A stretch of 64,000 nt of DNA from Malania oleifera (taxonomy: Eukaryota; Streptophyta; Magnoliopsida; Santalales; Ximeniaceae): the NCBI RefSeq assembly GCF_029873635.1, contig NC_080420.1:52653457-52717456 (forward strand). The letters are read 5' to 3'. The translations under genes and the position numbers were made by a program. Position 1 is the first letter of the stretch; every line of letters starts with the position of its first letter. The notes under the pieces were generated by a model, which worked only from the letters and a program-made list of their open reading frames with translations, ran no database searches and had not been told where the DNA came from. Below are positions 35,724 through 48,794 of the stretch, piece after piece.

Positions 35724-36886
35724 CCCTTAACTTTTGAAGGAAGAGTTGATCCAATTGTTGCAGAAAAATTGGATCCTAGAGATGGAGGAGTTACTAAAAG
35801 TCTTTCATTGTACAGATAAGCAGAAAGTTCTGTACTCCACTTTCAAAATGACTGGTGAAGCCAAGCGCTAGTAGATTTCCATGAAGCTTCTCCAGGAACA
35901 AAGGCCATAACCAGCAATCCTTACATGGGAACGGTTCAAGGAGATATTCTTTGAGTGATATTTTCCCACTACCACTAGAGATGCCAAGGCAAATTAGTTT
36001 ACAAATTAATCCAAGGGAACTTGACCATTCAGCAATATGCGGCCAAGTTTGTTAAGCTATCTTAATTCACCTCGTACTTAGTTCCAGATAAATCAAAGAA
36101 TGCTCAAAAATTTGAAAAAATCTTGAGTCTAAGGATTTACGAATAAGTAGTGGCATTTCAAGTCAAAGACTTCTCCAAGATGGTGTATAAAGCAACTGTA
36201 GTAGAAAAAAGTCTACAAAGAAGTGCATAACTATTCAACTAGAGAAAGAGGCACATGCCTCTAGGATTTCACTCTGATATAAGTCCAGGATCTTGGAAGA
36301 GAAACAATAATAATTTGGGTCAGAGGCAAGTAATGGGGAATCGAGCTTATCAAAATAATCCACCATGCCCCCTTGTCCTAAATGCAATATCACGCATTGG
36401 GGTGAATGTCAAGTTGGAGTAATTGTCTGTTATCGTTGTGGTAAATCCACCCACATTGCACGGGATTTTCATATGCCACTGAATAATGCACCCACTCCTA
36501 ATCTATACCAGAGAAACAATCAAGCACCTCGAGGTAACTATCAAAAGAATACCGCCGAGGCGCGTGTCTATTCTCTTACTCTAGGAGATGTAGAAAAAGC
36601 CAGTGATGTGGTAACAGGTAATATTTCTATATTTTCAAAGAAAGCAATGGTATTATTTGATTCTGGAGTAACACATTCCTTTATATCTATGGATTATGTT
36701 AAAATGTGCGGGGTAGGAACCCAACTATTAAATTTTGAATTATCTGTGGTTACACCAACGGTTACCTCAGTAATATGTAGAAAGATGCTTAAAGGTTATC
36801 AAACTTGTATTCAGGAAAGAATGCTACCTGCTAATTTAGTAGTATTTAATATGCATGGGTTTAATGTAATTCTAAAGATGGACTAG
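35724..36886 (+). pseudogene. G gag end and protease (broken)
   Basis: Broken frames after LTR D cover the gag core to about 36250. An open frame at 36365-36886 holds a zinc knuckle CYRCGKSTHIARDF, in which the last Cys is replaced by Phe. A protease follows, with LFDSGVTHSFIS where the family usually has DxGA/S. Both changes would weaken function. Confidence 0.8.
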
Positions 36887-37038
36887 CTAGCTTCCAGCTA
36901 TGCTAATATAGATTGTCACAAGAAAGAGGTAGTGTTCAGACCTCCTAAAGAGTAAGAGTACAAATTTTTTGGATAATGTGTGCACTCCTCACCACAAATA
37001 TTGTCAGCTATTCTGGCAAAAAGGCTACTCTTAGATAG

Positions 37039-38336
37039 ATGTCAGGGGTACCTAGCATGTGTAAAGGAAGCACCAAGGAAGAACTAAAGTTTGAGGATAT
37101 CTATATAGTGAGGGAATTCTCAGATGTATTTTTGGAGGACTTACCTAGGTTGCCTTCCGATCGTGAAATTGAGTTCGCTATCGACCTCCTTCCAAGAACG
37201 ACACTGATATTTAAGGCTCCATATAGAATGACTCTGGCAGAATTGAAAGAATTGAAGGAACAGTACAAGAGTTGTTGGATAAAGGGTTCATCAGACCCTA
37301 TGCGTCACCCTAGGGAGCATCGATACTTTTCGTTAAAAAGAAAGAAGGGTTGATGAGAATGTGCATTGATTACCAAGGAATAAATAAGGTGATGATTAAG
37401 AACAAGTACCCACTACCCCGCATAAATGACTTGTTTGATCAACTCTAGGGAACACAAGTCTTCTCTAAGATCGAACTCCGATCATGGTACCATCAGGTGA
37501 AAATCAAGTTAGAGAATGTTCCAAAGACTGCATTCTGAACTAGATATGGTCACTATGAATTCTTAGTCATGCCATTCGGACTGATTAATGCTCCTACTGC
37601 ATTTATGGACCTTATAAATAAGGTCTTTCATGAATATGTAGATCAATTTGTGGTGGTATTTATTGATGATATTTTGATTTATTTGAAGAGTCTCGAGGAA
37701 CATGAGAACCATTTGAGGCTAGTACTCCAAGTGCTAAGAGAAAATAAGCTTTATGTCAAACTTAATAAATGTGAGTTCTGGTTGGAAAAAGTTGCATTCC
37801 TAGGACACGTGATAGCTAGGGATGGTATTTCTGTGGACCCAAGTAAAGTAGAGGCAATAGTGGATTAGGCAAGGCTGAAAAATATTCATGAGGTCAAGAG
37901 TTTTTTAGGCCTTGTAGGATAATATTGTCGATATGTAGAAGGGTTTTCTAAATTATCAAGTCCTCTGATGTGGTTGACAATAAAGAATGTGAAGTATAAG
38001 TGGACTAATGAATGTGAGCACATCTTTCAAGAATTAAAGCAACAACTCATCACTACCTCGGTACTAACAATTCCTTTGGGAGAAGGTGGTTTTGTGATTT
38101 AGAATGATGCATCTCGAAAAGGGCTTGGGTGCGTATTAATACAACAAGGGAAGGTCATTGCACATGCTTCTCGACAACTCAAGGAGTACGAGAAGAATTA
38201 TCCTACGCACGATTTAGAATTGGAAGTTGTGGTATTCGCACTAAAAATCTGGAGACACTACTTGTATGGTGAAAGGTGCTAGATTTTTACAGACCATAAA
38301 AGTCTCAAGTACTTCTTCATACAAAAAGAACTAAAT
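37039..38336 (+). pseudogene. G reverse transcriptase and RNase H (broken)
   Basis: RT begins near 37086 (DVFLEDLPRLPSDREIEFAI), passes through [12 protein letters not shown] and [16 protein letters not shown], then an intact catalytic loop [10 protein letters not shown] (about 37660) and [13 protein letters not shown]. RNase H follows from about 37870 with [15 protein letters not shown] and [20 protein letters not shown], and TDHKSLKYFF near 38290. At least six stops (such as at 37447, 37536, 37866 and 38101) and one frame break near 37340 disable it. Confidence 0.87.
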
Positions 38337-39540
38337 ATGAGACAGAGGATATGGTTAGAACTGATCAAGGACTGTGATTGTACCATCAACTACTACCCAA
38401 GAAAAGCTAACGTGATAGTAGATGCGTTAATTCAAAAGTCATTGAATGCATCAGTTTCAGCAATGGTGATTCAGCATCAACTCATAATGGATCTAGAAAG
38501 ATTTGGTATGGAGATGGTAGAGGGAAATAATCGGGCTTTCATTGCTAATCTAGTAATCCAATCGACTTTACTAAAAAAGATTAAGGTTGCACAGATGAAA
38601 GATACAGAGTTGGCGAAGATTATGGGTAAGGTACAGAGTGGACTAAGGACAGACTTTAACGTCTCAGATGATGGGGTTTTGAGGTTTCAAACCAAATTAT
38701 GTGTACCCAATGATGGAGAGATTAAAAGAACAATTTTGGAAGAAGCTCATTGCTCTCTCTATACAGTGCATCTAGGAAGCACCAAGATGTATCGAGACTT
38801 ACAAGAATCTTTCTGGTGGGACAACATGAAGAGAGAAATTGCCCGATTCGTAAAGTAGTGCCTTACGTGTCAGCAAGTGAAGGCTAAACATCAGAGACCA
38901 ATAGGGCCATTGCAACCACTTCACATTTCTAAGTGGAAATAAGAACAAATTTTTATGGATTTTGTGATAAGGTTGTCACCAACACTCCATGGTCAGAATG
39001 TCATTTGGGTAGTTGTTGTCTGTTTAACAAAAACTACCAATTTTATTCCAATTAAAGTTAACTACTCCATGAATAAACTTGCAGAGTTGTATGTTCAGGA
39101 GATAGTTAGATTACATGGCGTACCAGTGTCCATCATATCAGATTGGGACCCATGGTTCACATCTCAATTTTGAAAAACTTTGTAGAAAGCTTTGGGATCT
39201 CAACTTACCTTTAGCACAACATTTCACCCCTATATTGATGGACAATTAGAGAGGACAATTCAAATATTGGAGGATATGTTGCAAGTATGCGTGCTGGATT
39301 TCAGAGGAAGTTGGATTCAGTATCTACCATTAGTTGAGTTTGCCTACAATAACAATTATCAGGCCAGCATAGAGATGACACCGTATGAAGTGTTATATGG
39401 TCGGAGGTGCCGATCTCCATTGTATTGGGATGAGGTTGGTGAACGGCGACTTTTGGGGCTAGAAATTATACAACAAACTTCCAAGAAAATTAAAATCATC
39501 TGGGATATAATTAGAACAACTTAGAGTCGACAAAAAAGCT
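38337..39540 (+). pseudogene. G integrase (broken)
   Basis: The HHCC zinc-binding part runs from EEAHCSLYTVHLGSTKMY to CLTCQQVK (38750-38880, with one stop). The catalytic core shows [33 protein letters not shown] (SDRD changed to SDWD) and TFHPYIDGQLERT. The C-terminal part has YEVLYGRRCRSPLYWDEVGE. Stops lie at 38858, 38941 and 39173. Confidence 0.87.
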
Positions 39541-39699
39541 ATGCTAATACCCGTCGACGAGAGTTAGAGTTTAAGTAGGAGACAATATATTTCTGAAGGT
39601 TGCTCCGATGAAAGGGATCATCAGATTTAGAAAGAAGGTAAGCTAATCCCCAGGTATATTAGGTCATTTGAGGTACTAGAGAGGATTGATCCAGTTGCT

Positions 39700-39995
39700 T
39701 ACAGAATAGCCTTACCTCCAGTGTTAGCCAATATTCCATGTCTCGATGATGAAAAAGTATGTTCAAGACCCTTCTCATGTGGTAAGCTATGAGTCGTTGG
39801 AAGTCAGTGACACCTTATCATATGAAGAAGTGCCAATCCAGATTTTAGACAGAAAGGATCAGTAGTTATATACCAAGAAGATTTTGTTAGTAAAGGTACT
39901 CTAGCACAATCATGCAATTGAGGAAGTCTCGTGGAATTAGAAGAAGAAATACGTCAGAAGTATCAACATCTATTCAACGAGGCTTAACACTAAAT
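39700..39995 (+). pseudogene. G integrase tail and chromodomain
   Basis: Broken frames give DPSHVVSYESLEV, then VPIQILDRKDQ, LYTKKILLVKVL and HNHAIEEVSW. These are the conserved blocks of the chromodomain that ends Tekay/Del-type polyproteins. Confidence 0.72.
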
Positions 39996-40067
39996 TAGGA
40001 ACTTATTCAAATAATTCAATTGAATTTCCATTAAATCTAAATTTAGCAAATTTCGAGGATGAAATTG

Positions 40068-40084
40068 TTATAAGGAGTGGAGGA
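40068..40084 (+). other. G polypurine tract
   Basis: TTATAAGGAGTGGAGGA stands immediately before the 3' LTR. Confidence 0.82.
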
Positions 40085-42043
40085 TGAGATAAAGCAAAAA
40101 AATTAATTAATTAATTAATTAATTAGTAATAATAATAATAATAATAATAATAATAGTATAACACTTACCTGTATATGGATATACATATATATATATATAT
40201 AAAATATATGATGGCAGCATACAAAATTGAATGTTTCAATCCAAGCACTGACAAGGAATTGAATTGCAAAATTTAATTCAATTCCAAATGTTGCTTTAAT
40301 CCACCCACTGCCATATGCAGTGCATGCTCTTTCTACCCGCATTAAAATTCCACCCACATGCATGACAAACCTCCTCCCCCAACATAAATTTTTAAGGCGA
40401 TCTTATCTTTCCCTTCCCCAGGCATGCATATCCGCATGCAAGCAGCATACAAAAATTACAAGATGTCATTCTTCAATCCTCTATAAATTGGAACAAATCC
40501 TCAGTTAATTTTCATAAGAAATTTCAAGAAGAAAATTGAAAAAAAAAGTGGGGAAAAAGATTTAGTGGTAGATGAAGAATTTTTGGTATACTTAAATTCT
40601 TACTCTCCCACTATTTTCAAACTCATTTTGGGAATTCGTTATTTTATTGCGTTAGAGAAACGAATCAAAGGTAAATGGGCTAGATTATATCAGATTTTAT
40701 TTTAAAATATACTTGATTTAAATTAAGTACGTAAATTTAATTATATCTATTTTATTTAAATATATACTTGAGTTAAATTAAATTACATAGATTTGATCAT
40801 ATCTGCTTTTTATTAAATATATCAGAATTAAATTAAAATATGTAGATTTGATCATACTTGCGTTTTTATTTAAATACACCTAAGTATATTATTATAAATT
40901 TTCTCAGGTAATTTATAAAATTATAATTAGCATGCAAATCGTGTGAAATGAGTTTATTTCATTACATAAATGAGCAAGTATGAGATTTTTGCGGTGTTAT
41001 ATTTATTACATGATTTATTGCGAATAATGATGAGATTTTATTACAAGTGTTATATTAAGAAATGATGGGATTTTTATGATATTGTCTTGATTGCATAAAT
41101 TATAATTGTATGTTTTAAGAACTCTGATGGCTTGAATGTGATGGATGTTCGGTACCATAGCTATAGATAAGTATGAGTGCAACTACATTGTTGTGTAAGT
41201 ATTGGCGAGTGACAATGGATTTGCCTAGAGTGCACACTTGCTTCCGGACCAGGATGTGATAGGAAAATCTTACTTACAGACGATGTTATAATTTGATTTA
41301 GTCTAGTTGGCCAACCAAGTTAAGTCCAATCTTCGGACTGCACAACCGGGTCATGGTGGTAAACATAACACCCATAGGCCTTTTTATACATATTTATATA
41401 TTTATGTGATCAGAACCATTTATTAGGCCTAAATAATGATTTAAAGGAAAAGTATGCATGTATATATTTACATATATTTATACATGGTCATATTTAAATG
41501 GCCTACATTATGATTTTCAGTAAAAAAAAAAGTATACGCGTATATGTGAACAGAGCTCTGGTTAGTAGGGCTGAATGATGATGTGAAAGAAAGGTTTAAA
41601 GGGGAGTATACATAGTTATATGCATAAAAAAATGATAGGTAGTTTTTAACAGTTAAATTATTAAATGAGTTATTTTTACACTGTAAAGTTCATCTTAACC
41701 ACACACTGGTAATAATCTAGTCTATACTTACTAAGCGTCGTCTCACCTAAATAATTATTTCACATTTCAGATAACTATGCAGGACGTACTAGAAATCAGG
41801 CATAGCGAGCATTTGGGCGGGATTAGAGAATGTAGTTTAGAATAAATGTTTGTATAATATTAGTTAAAGATGTTTTTATATTCCACATGATGTAAATATT
41901 GTTATTTGGATATATCCATGTAAATATGGTTATTTAGTACTCTGGTTTATAATATTTGAGGTTTTAAATTACTTTCGCTGCTTACATTAATTTTATTTGT
42001 GGAAAGTTGCACCCTGAACCCAATTGGGGTTCGGGGCGTCACA
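40085..42043 (+). repeat. G 3' LTR
   Basis: A 1959-bp LTR in one piece, TGAGATAAAGC...GGCGTCACA. It serves as the empty-site reference for the X insertion in the 5' LTR. The CTCTATAAATTGG TATA box is near 40477, with an (AAT)n tract near 40126-40154 at its start. Confidence 0.88.
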
Positions 42044-42048
42044 TTGAA

Positions 42049-42600
42049 GGCATGCACTCGTTGCTTGTTTGGTAAGCAAAATCGTGTTTCTTCTCATAGA
42101 TCTCCTTCCTATAGAAAATCTAATATTCTTGGTCTTATGCATACTGATATTTGCTCAATAAGTGACAGAACATTAGGTGGTGCCTTGTACTTTGTTGCAT
42201 TTATTGATGATTTTTCTAGGAAAGTGTGGGCCTATACTTTGAAGACAAAATACCAAGTGTTTCAAACATTCAATAACTTTTATGTTAGTGTCGAAAGAGA
42301 AATAGGAAGGAAATTGAGATATGTTAGAGCTGATAATGTGGGAGAATACAAAGGACCTTTTGAGGCATGTTGTAAAGAACATGGCTTCAAGCTTTAGAAA
42401 AGTATTCCTAAGACATCTTAACATAGTGGACTTGTAGAGAGGATGAACAAGGTCATTACTAATAGAATTATATGTATGCTTTCTCATGCAAAAATGGCTA
42501 AGCCATTTTGGGTTGAAACTATGCATACTGCAATGGATTTTATTAATTTTTTCCATTGGTTCCTTTACAAGGAGATGTACCAAAAAGAGTTTGGACGAGG
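42049..42600 (+). pseudogene. Cop-A integrase (broken)
   Basis: The frame resumes after G with ACTRCLFGKQNRVS, the zinc-binding end of the Ty1/copia pre-integrase. The catalytic core follows: LMHTDICSISDRTLGGALYF, FIDDFSRKVWAYTLK and LRYVRADNVGEY (ASP-rich core, usual S/RxDNGGEF). Stops after GFKL and TS precede HSGLVERMNKVI, the third catalytic Glu region. Confidence 0.87.
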
Positions 42601-44050
42601 AAGGAGGTCCCTTATGATCATCTCAAAGGTTTTTCTACAAGGTTTTTGTTCATTTTCCCAAAGATGAGAGATCCAAGTTAGACAGCAAGTCAAGATAGTG
42701 TAACTTCTTGGTTATGATCATTAAGAGTTTGGTTACAAGCTGTGGAATCCTGTTAACAAGAAGTTAATTAGAAATATGGATGTTGTGTTCCTTGAAGACC
42801 AAACCCTTGACGATTTTGACAAGAAAGTAGCGAAGCCAAAATACACTTTAATAAAGCATATTATTCCTATTCTAGAGACTCCTGCCATGATGAATGATGA
42901 TTATGGGGGAGATGGGCATGAAAATGGTGAAATTGATGTTGATGAACCATTACTGAATGATGAAGTCATAAAAAACCAAGTTAAACCATTATTGAATAAG
43001 AAAGCTGCAGAAAACTAGATTGGGCAACCTATTCTAGAACCATTAGCAGCACCTTCACTTAGAAGAACGATTAAAGCGCATCACCGAAATCCAAAGTACT
43101 ACTTTGGGGACCATGTGAACTTCATTGATAGGAGAGAACTTGAGTGCCTTGAAGAAGCTATGGCTTGTGATCATAAGAAATAGTGGTTGAAAAATATGAG
43201 AGAAGACAAAATCTCTGGGTGACAACAAGACCTATAAGCTAGTAAATTTGCCCGATGGCAAGAGACCACTCAAGAAAAAAATGAGTGTTTAGGTTGAAGA
43301 ATAATGGAAATAGTTCATAACTTAGGCACAAGAAAAATTGGTGGTTAAGTGTTTTGGTTAGAGGAAAGGCATTGATTTTGAGGAAATCTTTTCTCTCATG
43401 GTCAATATGTCTTCTATTAGAGTTATTCTTAGCGTAGCTGCAAGTTTGAAATTGGAGGTTAAAGAACTTGATGTGAAGACTGCCTTTTTACATGGTTACG
43501 TGCATGAGGAAATCTATGTGGAACAACTTGAAGGATTCTAAAAGAAAGTTAAAGAGCATCTTGTGTGTAAACTAGAAAAGAGCTTGTATGGACTTAAACA
43601 AGCTCCACGCCAATAGTATAAGAAGTTTGAATCTTTAATGTCACAACATTGGTATGATAAGACTTCTTCTAATCATTGTGTTTTTGTTAAGAAATTTTCA
43701 GTGATGATTTTATTATTCTTTTGCTATGGATGACATGTTGATTGTTGGTCATGATACTAAGAAAATAGCTAACCTAAAGCAAAAATTGAGTAAGTCATTT
43801 GCAATAAATGACATGGGGCTGGTAGAACAAATTCTTCACATTAGAATATCTCGTGACAAAAAGCACGGGAAGCTTTGGCTTTTTGAAAATGTATATTAAA
43901 AAAGTGTTGGAAGATTCAAAATGAGCAATGCAAAGCCAATGAGTTCTTCACTTGCATGTCACTTCAAGTTAAGCTTTAAACAATGTCCTACAAGTGATGA
44001 AGAGATGGACTACATGGAAAAGTTTCCTTATGCTGATATTGTTGGTAGTT
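42600..44050 (+). pseudogene. Cop-A integrase tail and reverse transcriptase (broken)
   Basis: The linker includes a frame with KLWNPVNKKLIRNMDVVFLED, common before Ty1/copia RT, and a long acidic spacer. RT is in several frames: ELDVKTAFLHG-like sequence near 43468-43497, LYGLKQAPR-like sequence near 43590, and MDDMLIVGHDTKKI near 43729, where the YVDD loop has lost its first residues to a frameshift. Confidence 0.8.
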
Positions 44051-44379
44051 TGATGTAAGTTATGGTATGTACAAGACCAAATATAGCTCATGCAGTTGGT
44101 GTAGTAAGTTGGTTTATTTCTAATCTAAGTAAACAACATTGGAAGGTAGTGAAATGGATACTCCAATATCTTAGGGGTATATCTAAAGTTTGTCTATGTT
44201 TTAGTGGCACAATGTCAAGAGAAACAAAACTGCAAAAATGTGTTGCCTTGTTAAGTATAGAGGTTGAATATATCGATATCATTGAAATTTCAAAGGAGCT
44301 CTCTTATGGATGAAAAAGTTTCTAAGGGATCTAGGCATCAAGCAAAAAAAATATGTGTTACATTGTGATAGTTATATTG
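44051..44379 (+). pseudogene. Cop-A RNase H, first part
   Basis: The frame reads MVCTRPNIAHAVGVVSWFIS, then KQHWKVVKWILQYLRG and CVALLSIEVEYIDIIE, the typical end of Ty1/copia RT and start of RNase H. It is interrupted at 44379 by the S' solo LTR. Confidence 0.85.
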
Positions 44380-45198
44380 TGTTGGAATTGGTGTGATCCC
44401 AAGAGAGGGGGTGAATTGGATATTTAAAAGTTTTCGGCTAATTAAAACATTTCGATTCACAAAGGTTCATATCTCATTCAATATAATAGTGTGTATGAAA
44501 AATGATGAACCTATATGTTCAAATATACACGTGCAACATATCTCATTTAACTAAAAGTTTGCATGCAAATAATTAGAATAGTAAATGAGCAAGCATACAC
44601 ATATGGAAATTAAAGTGCTGTAATTTAAATGAGATAGGGAGAGAGAGACACAAACACACGATATTTGTTATCAAGGTTCAGCCAAACCAACCTACGTCTC
44701 CGCCTTGGGCATACCCCTCTAAGGATTCCACTATCCCTGCTCACTTAAACGGGCAGAGCAGAAGCCATTACAACCTTTCCTTACGGGGCAAAGTAAACCT
44801 TAGCTTAGTCAAACTTGTCTCACTTATGGGGTTGAGACTCCCCAATTCAATTTTCTGAACTGAACCGAACCGGTCTCACTTACGGGGCTGAGACTCCCCA
44901 ATTCAATTCCGAGCTGAACCCAATCGATACATTAAAACATTTTTGTACATAAAACATGCTTCTAAAATACAAGCAGAGATGTACACATTAAAGCTCAAAT
45001 ATATGCACTCTCTAATGATATGCACTATGCTTAGTAAATTAAGGCGCTATCAAAGAATTTTGCACAAATAAACTATATATAAAAAATGAATATTATTGTT
45101 CTCCTATAAATATTTTTGCAAATAAAGAATATTTGGAGAATCTAGGAATTTAAGTTCAAGAAAATATTTGTGTTGTAAATAATTTTTCCTAAAAATAT

Positions 45199-47373
45199 TG
45201 TTGACCTTATTGGTCATATCCCATTTTGATTATGACAAATACTCTGGTATTTAATGGTTAATAAGTTTGTGTGCAGGACCAATCAAAAATATCATATGGT
45301 GCATGCACATGACACATGAAGTGAAGACCTAAAGACCTTGAAAATTATTTCATGTTGTATTGTAATTTAATCCTTTATATGGGTCTGTAATAGTAACATA
45401 GGAACATGGTCTGTAATAATTAATGTCTTACCTGCATGGTAGGATGGATAAACTCAAGACCATAGATGGACCTTAGGGAACACCCTTGGTCGACTGACGC
45501 TAGATTTTTTCGATGTCCTAAAGAAGAGCCAGACTGACCTTAGGACTCCCTATAATTTATAAAAATATGCCCTATAATCTTAAACATTAATTATTATATG
45601 AATAGGGTTAATATAATAAGGGACTTAGAACTAAAACGTATGAAAAATACATGTTCGGTCAACCGAACTTAAAAGCATAATTTCTCACAGTCGACCGAAT
45701 CGGCCTGAGTCAACAATTTGACTGTGGCTCGGTCGACCGAACCAGACCAGTTCAATTATGCTAGTCGACCGAACTGCCCTGAGGTCGACACTTTGACTTT
45801 TTGATCGACCGATCAGGAAAGTACTTTAACGCCCTAGTCGACTGAAGGTCCTCGGAAGATGCCACAACTGTCTGGTCAACCAAACTTTTTAGTTCAAAGT
45901 GTCTTGGTTGACCAAACCGCGTGGAAATGAAAAATTTGCCTTGGAACCCTTAGTCTAGTCGACTGAACTTTCAATTCAAATTTCTCCTGGTTGACCAAAC
46001 TTCGTCACTGGGTCAACTAAAAATAATTTGGTTGGCAAATTATTTTTACTGCAGTTAAATTTTTTAAACAAGGTTAATGGTGTTAAAATGTTTTTAAACA
46101 ATCCTAATAATACCCTACATGTCCTGAATGGTTATATTTTTTGGGAACTCTATATATACCCCTTCATTTGGAAAAATTAGCATGAGATTAATAATAATAA
46201 TTAGTAAATATCCTCTGATTTTCAAAAAGCCAAAATCTCATATTCAAGCCATATACTACTCCTCTTACTCTTTCATATTGCAAATACTTTTTTGCAGAGT
46301 ATTCTTGTGTTTTATCTCATCAAGCTTAAACTCTCTCTTACTTGTTCTAATTGAGATTTATTTTTCATAGAAAGTAAGCTTCTAGTTTTCTAGGGGGCTC
46401 TGTAAATAAGCCTTCCGTAGAAAAACTTCTTAGAGCTTCCGAGTTTTGCATTTTCATTACAATACTTAAGAGTTCATATTGTATTTTGATTACTAAAATA
46501 TTTTATACATCATTTTCAAAAATATCTCTTGTGCTTATCTTTGAGAAATTTATTTTGAGATATTTTCTTGAGTGCTAAAAGATATCTTTGTTGCTATACC
46601 TTTTGATTAAGATTATCATTTTATTATAAAGATCAAATAAATACTTTACAAACTATTATTTGAATATCTTTTGTGGTTCATATTGAGAAAAATTATTTGT
46701 TGAGATATTTGAAGTGTGTTTGTGATCTTTGTTTGTGCATTGTGATTGAAATCATTATTTGATACAAAGATCATATCATTTACACTCTCATGCACTAATT
46801 GCAATATTTGCATAAATATTTGAGAGTAGACACTTACACTAAACTGAGCTTATCAAATCCTATCTTTTGATAGTGTATTGATTATACTGTGCGTATTGTA
46901 GTACATATCTGCTTGTGAAGAAGCGTATTTTCGTGTACAAAAATTTCATATCATTTGTCGTATTCTAGGCGTGGGCTTGAAGAGGGAGACTAGTCTTGTT
47001 GAATAGTCTCAGACTGGCTTAGATCTGGTTAGGAAAGTTAGGTGGGCCATCCTGGTAAGACATGTTGGTTAAGGTCAACCCCTTTAATTGATCTAGTTGT
47101 AACTAGTGCCGCTCCACCCATTAAATGAGCCATAGTGGAATCCTTGTGCTAGTGTAGCCAAGGTAGGGATGTAGGCAATTTGGCCAAACCTCGATAACAT
47201 ATTGCGTGTATTGTTTATTTTTTCGCACTTTACTTTTACTGCACATGTATGTTTATTTGTTGATTGCATAGACTGATCCTAGGTTGTGTAATATTGTTGT
47301 TAAACCGATTGACCTAGATGAAAATTTTTAAATTCCTGATTCACCCCCTCTTGGGGTTGCACCAAAGCTAACA
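45199..47373 (+). mobile_element. S'': complete S-family solo LTR nested in S' in reverse
   Basis: 2175 bp, TGTTGACCTT...AAAGCTAACA, with perfect duplication AATAT (45194-45198, 47374-47378). It lies in the opposite orientation to its host S'. The TATA box TATATATA is near 46150-46158, preceded by the CGGTCGACCGA array (45650-46025). It is the cleanest copy for defining the family. Confidence 0.82.
45650..46025 (+). promoter_or_regulatory. CGGTCGACCGA palindrome array in S''
   Basis: About a dozen full or decayed copies lie in 375 bp (for example GCTCGGTCGACCGAACC and CTAGTCGACCGAACTG), ending about 125 bp before the TATA box. Confidence 0.72.
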
Positions 47374-47774
47374 AATATTTATCAAAGAAATTACCAAGAG
47401 AAAACCTAAACAATACTCTCAAAAATGTTTTTCAAAGATTAAGTGCTAAGTGAGAGTATATGCAAATAAAATGCCTTAAATAAAATGCTCTCCTCAAAAA
47501 TAATTTTGAAATAAAAGCATGAAAGAGAGTTGAAGAGATTTGTATAAAAGATTTTGCCCCCATAGAATGATTTTAACAATAAAAGACATTTTGGGGGAAC
47601 TTTGATTAACAATGCATTAGAGAGAAAATTTCGGCTAATTAAAGTTACTAATCTGAGTTATGGAGGGGGTATTTATAGATTTTACAAAAATTATGACTGT
47701 TGGGGACACACTCGGTATTTTGGAAAAGTTTAATTAAAAAATTAATGACGTTTTAGCCATTAAAAAATTTCCAA

Positions 47775-48180
47775 CCAGAGAGGTTCGGTTGACCATATTA
47801 AAGGTTCGGTCGACCATATCATTGAGTTCGGTTGACCGTGGATAATTTGAACTACAAGTTCAGTCGACCATATCAGGGCGATTTTGAACCCTTTCGTGAG
47901 TTCGGTCGACCAAGACAAGGTTGGTTGACTGTACCCTCTAGGTTCGGTTGACCGTGGCCAAAATGAACTGTGAGTTCGGTCGACCAAGTAGTTGGCGTAT
48001 CAGACACGTGTTAGTTTGGTCAACTGAGGAATATACGTTCAAAACAGAACGGTCGACCAAGAGAAGTCAAAATGTTGACTTTTGATTAGTTCGGTCGACC
48101 GAGGCATTTATACTGCCAAGGATTAGGTCGACCGGACTTTTAAATTAAGTCCAAAAATCCAATGTCGATCAACCGAAGTC
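47775..48180 (-). promoter_or_regulatory. GGTCGACC palindrome array in S'
   Basis: Copies such as AGTTCGGTCGACCGAGG recur about every 30-40 bp upstream of the minus-strand TATA box. Confidence 0.72.
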
Positions 48181-48558
48181 ACCTAAGGCTGTTCCAAAAC
48201 CTTTGTTTGATTTTAGTTTTTATGAAAATGGTTTTTGGTTAAACTCTAGGTGCCCTAAGGTCTGTCTACGATCAATTTGAGCATTTAGACATATCATACA
48301 GATGCATGCATTATTACAGACCAAAATAATAAAACTTAAATGCATTACAAATACAAATCAAATATGTCTTCTTCTTTTACTCTGAAGACTCCATGGAATA
48401 CATCAAGTTTTATAAGCTTTAAGTCCTAGCTTGACATCCACTTCATGTCCCTTATGTGTGTCCTGAATTATGATATGTTCAAGCACTAAGTACACACATA
48501 AGACACTTGTGTTTGTCAACATCAAAATAAAGATCAAACTCAAAAAGCCAATATAATG

Positions 48559-48794
48559 GAATTCAACTTAATAAGAATTCAACATTTTATTTTAGATTGA
48601 AGCATATTGAGGTAATTAAGGTATCACTATATTCGAGATGTGTACTAGAGATGAAATTGCTACAACTTAAGAAAATTCACATGGATTAAAATGGGACTAA
48701 CATAATGACAAAGGCATTACCCTCAGAGGAAGCTTGAGTTTTGCAGGATGACTACAGGTCTTCAAGACCTCTCCGTAAGTAGGAAGGGGGAGAT
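48559..48794 (+). pseudogene. Cop-A RNase H end and polypurine tract
   Basis: The frame resumes with IQLNKNSTFYFRLKHIEV (usual SKHIDV), then LEMKLLQLKKIH, NIMTKALP and VLQDDYRSSR, the standard C-terminus of Ty1/copia polyproteins. GGAAGGGGGAGAT (48782-48794) is the polypurine tract. Confidence 0.85.

Larger units (their letters stand above)
22697..42043 (+). mobile_element. G: Tekay/Del-like Ty3/gypsy chromovirus with nested insertions
   Basis: The element runs TGTGATAAATCGG...GGCGTCACA with a perfect 5-bp duplication TTGAA (22692-22696, 42044-42048). It has a 5' LTR (22697-24503 and 29103-29214), a PBS (29219-29231), gag from 32996, protease, RT, RNase H, integrase and chromodomain to about 39990, a polypurine tract (40068-40084) and a 3' LTR (40085-42043, 1959 bp). 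Gene order and the chromodomain mark a chromovirus; long LTRs of about 1.95 kb suit the Tekay/Del lineage. Many stops make it inactive. Solo LTRs X, S1 and D are inserted in it, and part of it is tandemly duplicated. Confidence 0.87.
44380..48553 (-). mobile_element. S': S-family solo LTR in Cop-A RNase H, holding S''
   Basis: It begins TGTTGGAATTGGTGTGATCC and ends AAAAGCCAATA. TATTG (44375-44379) and TAATG (48554-48558) fit a 5-bp duplication with one mismatch, and the copia frame continues right after it. Net length without S'' is about 2.0 kb. A minus-strand TATA box (TCTATAAATAC) lies near 47680-47670, with a GGTCGACC array at 47775-48180. Confidence 0.78.
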
